Source of the DNA: an uncultured Saprospiraceae bacterium | GTDB taxonomy: Bacteria > Bacteroidota > Bacteroidia > Chitinophagales > Saprospiraceae | DNA: 6,578 nucleotides | Direction of reading: 5' to 3' | Assembly: GCA_937921525.1 (NCBI GenBank) | Contig: CAKZUM010000407.1 | Span: 1 to 6,578, forward strand | Shown: piece by piece, positions 1 through 6,339 of the stretch | How positions within the stretch are numbered: position 1 is the first letter of the stretch | How the letters are laid out: each line of letters starts with the position of its first letter | The notes under the pieces: generated by a model | Seen by the model: only the letters and a program-made list of their open reading frames with translations | Databases searched by the model: none | Told to the model about the DNA's origin: nothing | Program-made: the position numbers and the translations under genes

Positions 1-2879
1 CCTATTGGAAAATTGCCACCACTCGGTATACTACTCGTCAATGTTGCTGTAGCCGTACCTGTTGTACAATCCGTAGTTGGTACAGGGTCTGCCCATGTCG
101 CTACCGCACTAGTAGCCCCTGCTGTTGTTGTCAATGTTATATCAGATGGACAGGTCATGCTGATCGTGCTAGAGCCACCTGTAACGGTTACATCGAAAGA
201 ACAAGTAGTTATATTATCACAAGCATCTATAGCTTCATAAGTAACAGTAGTTGTTCCAACAGGGAAATTTGATCCATTACTTAGTCCTGCAATCTGTTTA
301 ATAATCGGCCCACTACTTCCACCACATGGTACCTCTACTACGTATGGTTTACCAAAATTAAAATCCAATTCCCATGCGCCACCACTAGCGACCCAAGTTC
401 GCATAATTCCATATTTTCTATTGGTGTCTGTTGAAATAGAAGCATAGTTCGTATAAGAAAAAGCATCTCCACTCACCCACGAACTAGTCGAAGTTGCATG
501 GTCATATTCTAAACCAATCAATACATACCCTAATCCCTCTACACCTGCTCTAATAAATTCATTTTCTGCCGCATCATTAATAGATGCTAGGTATCCTCCG
601 AAGGTCGTAATTGCTGCGCTTTGTGCATCTGCAGGTGTAGCTGAGTTTTGAGACACATAGTAATGACTACCATTATTCATCCCCAGATAAGTATATCCCG
701 TAATTGTTTCTCCTGCACAAGTAATACCAGTACCACCACCGCCACCTGTTGTACAGGTAGTAGTAGCCGTTGGTTCTTGCCAATTGACCGTAACGGCTGA
801 CTGACCTGCAGAAGCAGTCACATTAATATTTGCTGGACAGTCTGGAATCGTTACATTACTTTCGCAGGCATCTGGTGTGCCATTATTATTTAAATCTACT
901 AGGTCATCTCCGCCCGGACAAATATCATCTTCATTACAAACCCCATCATTATCCGTATCTGTCCCCTCATCAATTTGGTTATTACAATTGTTATCTATAT
1001 TATCACATAGCTCTGGTGCTCCCATGTAGACGGTATTATTCGTATCGTCACAATCTGAATTGTTATCTGCAAATCCAGCAGGAACAATACATCCAATAGA
1101 ACCAGTTGCGTTAGCATCACCAAAACCATCCCCATCTGCATCCACGTAGTAAGTAATACATCCAGTAGTACAAGTACTACCTGTAGCTACAGAATCATCA
1201 CAGTCACATGCAGCACCAGCTAAATCGCCATCAAGATTTACTTGATCTGCATTGGGCGTAACTGGACAATTATCATTAATGTCCAATATCCCATCACTAT
1301 CAGAATCAGCAGTACCACTGATAAATTCAAAAGCCCCTATATCGACGGCAGTGCCAGATGTTCTAATAGCACCATCAAAATCTTGATTGATCCCTGCAGG
1401 AATGGCAGAATTTAGACCTGTATTTATAGCTGGTGAACCTGCTAGTATCCTAAAATTACCATTAGCTTCATCTGCGAATAATGGGTCTGTTAGGTATTGC
1501 ATTCCACCACCACAAATAATACTTCCCGTACCTAATAATAAATTATTGCAATCTGCTACGTCATATACAATAGAGTGTTCTATACTCATCTGAGGAGATC
1601 CAGAATAATGAAATATAGGATCAAAAGTTGGAGCTGTATTCTCTTTAAAGATAGAGTTAGAAAAGAATCCCTCCACGTTTGCTCCACCTGCTTCATTAAA
1701 ATAAACGGCTCCTCCGATGGTGCCAATATTTTGATAAAAAACATCATTCACAAATTGATACTGCGTATTACCAGAGTCCGCTCCTAAAGAATATAAGGCA
1801 CCACCTGCCATAGAGATATTATCTCTAAAAGTAGAGTTTACGATTGTTGCATCTAATAAAATTCCTGCTCTCATAAAACTACTTATAGCCCCTCCATACA
1901 TACCCAATGCAGTATTACTAGAAAAACTAGTACGATTAATTAAAAGATTAATAGTCCCATTATCATTTCCGATACTGTAAATAGCTCCACCAGATCCAAC
2001 ACTTGTAGTATTATTAGAAAAGTTACATCCTTCAATGTTTAAGTCAATTGTACCAAATATAGACCCTATATTGTAGATTGCCCCACCATCAGAGGAAGCG
2101 GAATTACCAGTAAATACACAGTCTTGATAAAAACCTGTGTGTCTACCATAAAAATCTGCATCATTGTAAATGGCACCACCTTGGTTCACTGCGAAATTAT
2201 TAGTGAACGTACAATTTATAATATCCATATTTGCATCTGAGCCTGTTTGTGTGCTAAAATTTGCAAGTGAATTATTATAAATAGCACCGCCATCAAATGC
2301 TTCATTAGCAGTGAAAATACAGTTCCTAACAATTGGATGAGAAACCATGGATAAGGTAGCTTGATTAAACCATGCACCACCATATCCGCCCCCCTGACCA
2401 ATGCTTGTGTTAGCGGCATTTCCATCTCTTAGTGTAAAACCATCTAAGATGGTTTGATTGCTAACATCTATCGTCCGAATGATAGAAAAAGAATTATTTG
2501 CAGACGTGCCGTCTCCATCAATATCTCCGCTTAAGATAGTTGTATTTGTTTGCCAGTTTCGACTTGCAATACCTGGATTCCCTGTATCAGGAAAGCCCCC
2601 TAACACTTCTACGCCACTAGGTATAGAAAATGTAATAGATTTGTCCGTATCACTACACGAAGAACAAGATGTCGGTGTGTAAGTGCCTTTTGCTACCCAA
2701 ATTACATCACCTGAAACGGCAGCTTGTAGCGCCGTATTTAGGTCTGTATAGGCATTAGTCCATGAGGTTCCGTCATTACTTCCCGTTGCCGTGCTTTGGA
2801 CATAAATTTGTCCGTACACAGAATGGAGGGATAACAAGAGGAACACTATGGACATAAAGGATTTGTACCAATTTGTCAT
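1..2879 (-). CDS. Large secreted multidomain adhesin-like protein (beta-helix, TSP3/MopE repeats, HYR, C-type lectin), C-terminus cut by window edge
   Basis: Open in one frame for 959 codons from the ATG at 2879 to the left edge, with no stop found. Residues 1-24 form a signal peptide (basic start, hydrophobic IVFLLLSL, then VYG|Q). Residues 26-520 are a right-handed parallel beta-helix with repeated 'GGAIYN' turns. It ends in GSPAINTG (482-489) and DFDGAIR...VDIGAFE (500-518), the choice-of-anchor-Q signature. Residues 525-560 and 641-673 are acidic thrombospondin-3-like repeats (DSDSDGILDINDNCP). Residues 575-639 match MopE-type metal-binding motifs (YYVDADGDGFGD, DCDD, ELCDNIDNNCNNQIDEG). 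An HYR domain starts at 681, is interrupted by a C-type-lectin-like domain (about 721-852), and resumes to 900; a second HYR starts at 910. The role is probably calcium-stabilised adhesion or glycan binding at the cell surface. Export onward by type IX secretion is inferred from the family; its C-terminal sorting domain would lie off-window. Translation initiation looks Shine-Dalgarno-independent (A-rich leader). Confidence 0.93.
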   Translation of the reverse strand, partial: MTNWYKSFMSIVFLLLSLHSVYGQIYVQSTATGSNDGTSWTNAYTDLNTALQAAVSGDVIWVAKGTYTPTSCSSCSDTDKSITFSIPSGVEVLGGFPDTGNPGIASRNWQTNTTILSGDIDGDGTSANNSFSIIRTIDVSNQTILDGFTLRDGNAANTSIGQGGGYGGAWFNQATLSMVSHPIVRNCIFTANEAFDGGAIYNNSLANFSTQTGSDANMDIINCTFTNNFAVNQGGAIYNDADFYGRHTGFYQDCVFTGNSASSDGGAIYNIGSIFGTIDLNIEGCNFSNNTTSVGSGGAIYSIGNDNGTINLLINRTSFSSNTALGMYGGAISSFMRAGILLDATIVNSTFRDNISMAGGALYSLGADSGNTQYQFVNDVFYQNIGTIGGAVYFNEAGGANVEGFFSNSIFKENTAPTFDPIFHYSGSPQMSIEHSIVYDVADCNNLLLGTGSIICGGGMQYLTDPLFADEANGNFRILAGSPAINTGLNSAIPAGINQDFDGAIRTSGTAVDIGAFEFISGTADSDSDGILDINDNCPVTPNADQVNLDGDLAGAACDCDDSVATGSTCTTGCITYYVDADGDGFGDANATGSIGCIVPAGFADNNSDCDDTNNTVYMGAPELCDNIDNNCNNQIDEGTDTDNDGVCNEDDICPGGDDLVDLNNNGTPDACESNVTIPDCPANINVTASAGQSAVTVNWQEPTATTTCTTGGGGGTGITCAGETITGYTYLGMNNGSHYYVSQNSATPADAQSAAITTFGGYLASINDAAENEFIRAGVEGLGYVLIGLEYDHATSTSSWVSGDAFSYTNYASISTDTNRKYGIMRTWVASGGAWELDFNFGKPYVVEVPCGGSSGPIIKQIAGLSNGSNFPVGTTTVTYEAIDACDNITTCSFDVTVTGGSSTISMTCPSDITLTTTAGATSAVATWADPVPTTDCTTGTATATLTSSIPSGGNFPI
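1710..2291 (-). repeat. Coding repeats: seven beta-helix coils with a GGA[ILV] turn
   Basis: Inside the adhesin, a coil unit of the form 'N-x-x-F-x-x-N ... G-G-A-[ILV]-Y' recurs. The paired glycines start at residues 197, 234, 265, 297, 329, 359 and 389, giving spacings of 37, 31, 32, 32, 30 and 30 residues, or about 93 bp per unit. The units are diverged at the DNA level, so this is an old protein repeat and not a recent tandem duplication. Asn-rich and hydrophobic positions in register are what a right-handed parallel beta-helix needs. An eighth, incomplete unit (NSIFKEN, 408-414) follows without the glycine pair. Confidence 0.85.
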
Positions 2880-2881
2880 AG

Positions 2882-2891
2882 TTTTTTTTTT
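2882..2891 (-). other. Homopolymer A10 tract (minus strand) just upstream of the adhesin start
   Basis: Read on the minus strand, ten consecutive A residues are followed by C, T and the ATG at 2879. No Shine-Dalgarno sequence is present. A-rich leaders before start codons are usual in Bacteroidota, so this probably aids ribosome access. A tract this long can also vary in length by slippage, which would change leader spacing but not the reading frame. Confidence 0.6.
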
Positions 2892-3190
2892 ACGAAAGTA
2901 GTAGGAACTTTAGCTCTAGGATCTAATAAAATAGTTTAGTCCTAATCTGGGGATTAACCCAAACCGAAAGTTTATTTGTTTGAAAATTTAATAATAGATG
3001 GGAATCTCAGTATTTTATATACTAAAATTTAAAAAGTGTAAAAATCTGAGAATAAAAGAAGTGGGTATAAACTTAATAAGGGGGGATGATTAAATTAATA
3101 CTATACCTAACAAATATACATTAAAAATAGAATAAAAGTAAAATTAAATGACTGATTATACTTTCTTAACAAAAAGAAAAATTCGAAAAT

Positions 3191-3265
3191 CATTCCTAAT
3201 TTCACCAATAACTAATAAGCAGTTCTTTGCTTTTTTACTGTAGCCTTGTTTAGGAATGGTGAAAT
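3191..3265. repeat. Two overlapping inverted repeats in crossing (a-b-a'-b') order
   Basis: CATTCCTAA (3191-3199) is the exact reverse complement of TTAGGAATG (3250-3258). ATTTCACC (3199-3206) is the exact reverse complement of GGTGAAAT (3258-3265). The four arms lie in the order a, b, a', b', so the two stems cannot nest: as RNA they would form either a pseudoknot or two alternative stems with a loop of at least 43 nt. As DNA they could be two protein-binding half-site pairs. Function is unknown. Confidence 0.45.
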
Positions 3266-3308
3266 AATAAACTTACATTTTTCTACTTGTTCTTTTTCCT
3301 TTTGGCAT

Positions 3309-3438
3309 CCCGTCCGCAAGCGGTTCACAAAAGATAAAGATTCCCCGAATCTTTCCCTTTTGCTCATGTTGAAAAGCCTCGTGATAGCTAGGCTATCTCT
3401 AGCAGCCCATCCGCAAGCGGTTCAGAAGTTTCACTTCT
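3309..3438. repeat. Hairpin-rich intergenic element with a duplicated 22-bp motif
   Basis: Two 22-bp copies at 3309-3330 and 3406-3427 differ at two positions and share the core TCCGCAAGCGGTTCA, itself containing the palindrome CCGC-AA-GCGG. Between and just after them lie perfect short-loop hairpins. These are AAAGATTC/GAATCTTT (3336-3354, 3-nt loop), GATAGC/GCTATC (3383-3397, 3-nt loop) and AGAAGT/ACTTCT (3424-3438, 3-nt loop). The block is richer in GC than the DNA around it. It could be a dispersed palindromic repeat (REP/MITE-like), a structured RNA or leader element, or a protein-binding array. Neither strand encodes a recognisable protein here. Confidence 0.55.
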
Positions 3439-3502
3439 TCATGCCTCATAGAAAGAAAAAATAACGGCGCATAAAAACGCAATTTATTAAATCATCATTC
3501 CT

Positions 3503-3510
3503 TATCTTTG
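3503..3510 (+). promoter_or_regulatory. Bacteroidota -7 promoter box (TATCTTTG) for recR
   Basis: TATCTTTG is an exact match to the Bacteroidota sigma factor -7 consensus TAnnTTTG. Only four bases separate it from the recR ATG at 3515, so transcription would start at or within a few bases of the start codon, giving a leaderless or nearly leaderless mRNA. The upstream -33 element is poor: TTTA at 3483-3486 is the nearest candidate, at shorter than ideal spacing. Confidence 0.6.
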
Positions 3511-3514
3511 TCTT

Positions 3515-4120
3515 ATGAATTTTTCTTCAAAACTATTAGAAGAGGCGGTCAATGCTTTTGCCAGTTTACCTGGTATCGGAAAAAAAACAGCATTACGTTT
3601 GGTGCTGCACTTACTAAACCAACCAACCGAAATAAGTGAGCAATTCGCTGCTGATGTTTTGGCAATGCGCAAGCATATCAAATTTTGTAGCAAATGCCAT
3701 AATATATCCGATGGAGACATTTGCACCATATGCGCAGACCCTCGCCGAGATGATTCCGTTATCTGTGTAGTAGAAAGTATTAGAGACGTAATGGCTATTG
3801 AGGAAACAGCACAATTCAAAGGTCGCTATCATGTTTTAGGAGGGGTCATCTCTCCTATTCAAGGCATTGGGCCATCAGAATTAAATATTGATTCGCTAAT
3901 TGCACGGGCTATGCTACCAGAAACAAAAGAAGCGATCATGGCAATTAGCCCGACAATAGAAGGAGATACAACCATTTTTTATATTTCAAAAAAATTAAAA
4001 GAGATAGGCATTCATATCAGTACGATTGCTAGAGGTGTCTCTTTTGGAGGGGAATTAGAGTATGCAGATGAAATGACCTTAGGAAGATCAATTGTTGCGC
4101 GCATTCCTTATAAAAAGTAA
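3515..4120 (+). CDS. recR: Recombination mediator protein RecR
   Basis: This 201-residue protein has the full RecR layout and usual length. RecR acts in the cytoplasm with RecO (and RecF) to load RecA onto single-stranded DNA coated by SSB at gaps. An N-terminal helix-hairpin-helix is seen in LPGIGKKTALRLVLHLL (18-34). A four-cysteine zinc site follows (C58, C61, C70, C73; spacing CX2C-X8-CX2C). The Toprim domain starts near VICVVES (82-88), and GGVISPIQGIGPSELNID is the conserved core after it. The C-terminal signature GVSFGGELEYADEMTL is intact. The ATG at 3515 puts the first helix at the normal distance from the N-terminus, and a TATCTTTG promoter box lies 4 bp upstream. No Shine-Dalgarno is visible. 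The next gene begins 2 bp after the stop, so the two are probably co-transcribed. Identification is secure. Confidence 0.98.
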   Translation: MNFSSKLLEEAVNAFASLPGIGKKTALRLVLHLLNQPTEISEQFAADVLAMRKHIKFCSKCHNISDGDICTICADPRRDDSVICVVESIRDVMAIEETAQFKGRYHVLGGVISPIQGIGPSELNIDSLIARAMLPETKEAIMAISPTIEGDTTIFYISKKLKEIGIHISTIARGVSFGGELEYADEMTLGRSIVARIPYKK

Positions 4121-4122
4121 TC

Positions 4123-6096
4123 TTGAAAATATCTATCATAATTGTCAACTATAACGTCCGCTACTTCCTAGAACAAGCCCTCCTATCTGTTCAACAAGCC
4201 ACCAAAAACATAGATGCGGAAATATTTGTAGTTGATAATAATTCAGCAGACGACTCTGTCGATATGATCAAGGAACGCTTCCCTTCCGTTCACTTAATTG
4301 CCAACACCCATAATCCTGGTTTTTCTGCTGCCAATAATCAAGCCATTCGATTAGCTACTGGGCAATATATTTTACTGCTAAATCCTGACACCGTTTTAGA
4401 AGAAGATACCTTAGAAAAAACGATTGCATTTATGGATGAGCATCCAAATGCGGGTGGCTTAGGTGTGAAGATGATTGATGGGGCTGGCAATTTCTTACCT
4501 GAATCTAAAAGAGGTTTACCTACTCCTTTTGTCGCCTTTTCTAAAGCTTTTGGTTTATCTAAATTATTTCCTAAATCAGCAACTTTCAACCGATACCATC
4601 TAGGTTATTTGGATAAAGACCAAACACATGAGATTGAGATTTTAGCAGGTGCTTTTATGCTGATGCGCAAAAAGGTATTAGATGAGGTAGGGCTATTGGA
4701 CGAGACCTTTTTCATGTATGGAGAAGATATTGATCTTTCCTACCGAATACTAAAAGGGGGCTATCAAAATTATTATTTTGCAGATACGACCATTATTCAT
4801 TATAAAGGAGAAAGCACCAAAAAAGGGAGTCTAAAATATGTGCGTACCTTTTATAATGCCATGATTATTTTTTCAAAAAAACATTTTCATGGAGAACAGG
4901 CATTTGTCTTAACTGCTTTGTTACAGGTGGCTATTTACTTTCGTGCATTGATGACACTACTTAGCAATTTTCTCAAAAAAATATACCTGCCCACATTAGA
5001 TGCTTTAGTTATTTTCGTTGGTATCTATTGGTTAAAAGATTTTTGGGCAACCTCTTGGTTTAATGATGCTAATTATTATCAGCCCTCTTTTTTATATTTC
5101 AATGCGCCTTTATATATCAGTATATGGTTGGGAAGTGTATATTTAAAAGGGGGCTATGATCGCCCATTTAATATAGCTCGCTTGTTTTCTGGTTTAGCTA
5201 TCGGCTCTTTAATTCTAGCAGCGATCTACGGTTTACTTCCGTTGGAATATCGAACCTCTCGGATGCTTTTATTATTGGGCGCTATGTGGGCAGTTATCGC
5301 CACTTTCACCATACGATTAATCTTGCACTTTAAGAAAAATAAAAATTTCCAAGTAGGAAAGCTACCTACCAAAAATTTAATCATAGTTGGAGAAGAACAA
5401 GAGAGTAAAAGAGTCTTAGACCTATTGCAAAAAGCAGCGGTACAACCCAACTATATTGGTGCAGTAACACCTAGCGATCAAAAATCAACATCTTTCTTAA
5501 GTACCATTCATCAACTAAAAGAGATCGTACAAATTTATCAAGTAGATGAAATTATTTTTTGCTCAAAAGATGTTTCTTCGCAATCTATCATGCAGTGGAT
5601 GACTCGCTTAGGTCCGAGTATTAATTACAAAATTGTGCCTACCGAAAGTATGAGCATTATCGGCAGTCATTCCAAAAATACACCGGGTGAATTATATACT
5701 GTTGCTATCCAATTTCAGATTGCTAGTATTTTACAAAAAAGGAATAAACGACTATTAGATATTTTAACGGCTCTATGTTTATTATTAATAGGACCCTTTT
5801 TGATATTTTTTATAAAAGAAAAAACCAATTTTTTCACTAACTGTTTTCAAGTTTTATTTGGAAAAAAAACGTGGGTAGGCTACACCCCTACCACTAATCT
5901 AATAACTGATTTACCAACCTTAAAACCTGCCATTTTAAGTCCAATAGAAGGGCTTTCTCCTGATTTATTGGATGATTCTACGATACAGCGACTTAATTTT
6001 CTATATGCTAGAGACTATGATTGGCGAAAGGATATTCGTTTGATTGGGAAGGGTTGGAGGGATTTGGGTGGTATTTCAAATAAAAAGGACAAGTAA
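4123..6096 (+). CDS. Membrane GT2 glycosyltransferase fused to a degenerate polyprenyl-phosphate sugar-transferase module
   Basis: 657 residues. Residues 1-240 are a GT2 (GT-A fold) glycosyltransferase: MKISIIIVNYN start, VVDNNSADDS (36-45), NPGFSAANN (64-72), the LLLNPDT metal/nucleotide-sugar motif (84-90), and GAFMLMRKKVLDEVG...FMYGEDIDLSYR (176-208) with acidic E201/D202. About five membrane segments follow (near 262-282, 290-305, 325-340, 352-372, 380-400). Next is a Rossmann-like stretch (418-510) resembling the CoA_binding_3 domain of WbaP/CpsE-type sugar transferases, but its glycine motif is eroded (IIVGEEQESKR). The end keeps KRLLDIL (542-548), WVGYTP (584-589), LKPAILSP (600-607) and a tail like the bacterial sugar-transferase domain, yet lacks its catalytic centre. 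It probably transfers a sugar during surface polysaccharide assembly on the cytoplasmic membrane face; the substrate is unknown. The start is TTG at 4123, 2 bp after recR; no upstream ATG fits, and the TTG gives the canonical GT2 N-terminus. Confidence 0.88.
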   Translation: MKISIIIVNYNVRYFLEQALLSVQQATKNIDAEIFVVDNNSADDSVDMIKERFPSVHLIANTHNPGFSAANNQAIRLATGQYILLLNPDTVLEEDTLEKTIAFMDEHPNAGGLGVKMIDGAGNFLPESKRGLPTPFVAFSKAFGLSKLFPKSATFNRYHLGYLDKDQTHEIEILAGAFMLMRKKVLDEVGLLDETFFMYGEDIDLSYRILKGGYQNYYFADTTIIHYKGESTKKGSLKYVRTFYNAMIIFSKKHFHGEQAFVLTALLQVAIYFRALMTLLSNFLKKIYLPTLDALVIFVGIYWLKDFWATSWFNDANYYQPSFLYFNAPLYISIWLGSVYLKGGYDRPFNIARLFSGLAIGSLILAAIYGLLPLEYRTSRMLLLLGAMWAVIATFTIRLILHFKKNKNFQVGKLPTKNLIIVGEEQESKRVLDLLQKAAVQPNYIGAVTPSDQKSTSFLSTIHQLKEIVQIYQVDEIIFCSKDVSSQSIMQWMTRLGPSINYKIVPTESMSIIGSHSKNTPGELYTVAIQFQIASILQKRNKRLLDILTALCLLLIGPFLIFFIKEKTNFFTNCFQVLFGKKTWVGYTPTTNLITDLPTLKPAILSPIEGLSPDLLDDSTIQRLNFLYARDYDWRKDIRLIGKGWRDLGGISNKKDK

Positions 6097-6339
6097 AGTC
6101 GTAACAATTAGTAATTAAAATCTAATTTTTATCTATCCTCACTCATTATTCATCGAATATATTCCATTTATTTATAAATTATGCGCACCTTAGCATTTCT
6201 AATTGGAACACTTGACTATTGTTTTAAATAACCCCATATCATAATTCTAGTACCCTATTTCTTCAACAAGAAACTCCTTTCCACAATAAACCAATAGTTT
6301 TAAAATATCTCATTCTATCACCCTTAAATTCATAATTAT
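6097..6339. other. Intergenic gap between the glycosyltransferase and the M16 peptidase genes
   Basis: 243 bp of AT-rich DNA. It holds a weak hairpin near its left end (6106-6127) and a small perfect inverted repeat TTTCTT/AAGAAA (6258-6273, 4-nt loop) that lacks a T-tract. TAGTTTTA at about 6294-6301 is one base off the TAnnTTTG consensus and has no clear -33 partner. The length suggests the peptidase gene has its own promoter, but I cannot place it. Confidence 0.5.
6106..6130 (+). terminator. Possible weak intrinsic terminator after the glycosyltransferase gene
   Basis: AATTAG (6106-6111) pairs with CTAATT (6122-6127) around a 10-nt loop, and the right arm runs into a T-tract (6126-6130), starting 10 bp past the stop codon. 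The stem is short and has only one G-C pair, so termination would be inefficient. Position and T-run are right; strength is doubtful. Confidence 0.3.

Larger units (their letters stand above)
2880..3514. other. Intergenic region between divergent adhesin and recR genes; no credible gene
   Basis: This 635-bp stretch separates the minus-strand adhesin from plus-strand recR, so it must hold both 5' control regions. Positions 2892-3190 are very AT-rich, with no convincing promoter for the adhesin. A CAAATATA at 3111-3118 reads TATATTTG on the minus strand and fits the Bacteroidota -7 consensus, but it has no clear -33 partner and would give a leader of roughly 225 nt. Positions 3191-3265 carry crossing inverted repeats, 3309-3438 a hairpin-rich block with a duplicated 22-mer, and 3503-3510 the recR promoter box. 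The only sizeable reading frame (3246-3464) has no recognisable domain and runs through the hairpins, so I do not treat it as a gene. Confidence 0.7.

Noticed and set aside
731..745. ACC/GCC triplet microsatellite as a possible phase-variable repeat
   Set aside because: Only five glycine codons with one interruption; in-frame triplets would only change linker length, so no on/off switching is expected.
13..2682. Several plus-strand and out-of-frame minus-strand reading frames of 68-89 codons
   Set aside because: They lie entirely within the 959-codon minus-strand adhesin frame, which has a signal peptide and recognisable domains; these are shadows with no domain of their own.
3111..3118. TATATTTG on the minus strand as the adhesin promoter
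   Set aside because: Fits the -7 consensus but has no -33 partner and would give a leader of roughly 225 nt; in such AT-rich DNA a chance match is plausible, so it is noted only in the intergenic entry.
3079..3123. Run of six G followed directly by ATG (a 12-codon frame), resembling a ribosome site plus start
   Set aside because: Spacing of zero between G-run and ATG, very short product, and Bacteroidota rarely use Shine-Dalgarno; likely chance.
3246..3464. 72-codon plus-strand reading frame in the intergenic region
   Set aside because: No recognisable domain; its sequence is produced by the hairpin and direct-repeat DNA (HPVRKRF and HPQAVQKF come from the two 22-bp repeat copies); no promoter or leader signal before its ATG.
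3502..3832. Minus-strand frames opposite recR (105 and 72 codons)
   Set aside because: Antisense shadows of recR, whose zinc finger and Toprim motifs are plainly coded on the plus strand.
4338..5450. Minus-strand frames opposite the glycosyltransferase (83 and 74 codons)
   Set aside because: Antisense shadows of a clear GT2 gene; no domain or start signals.
6181..6231. Short 16-codon frame starting ATG CGC in the gap before the peptidase gene
   Set aside because: Too short, no leader signal and no similarity I recognise; stops well before the M16 start.
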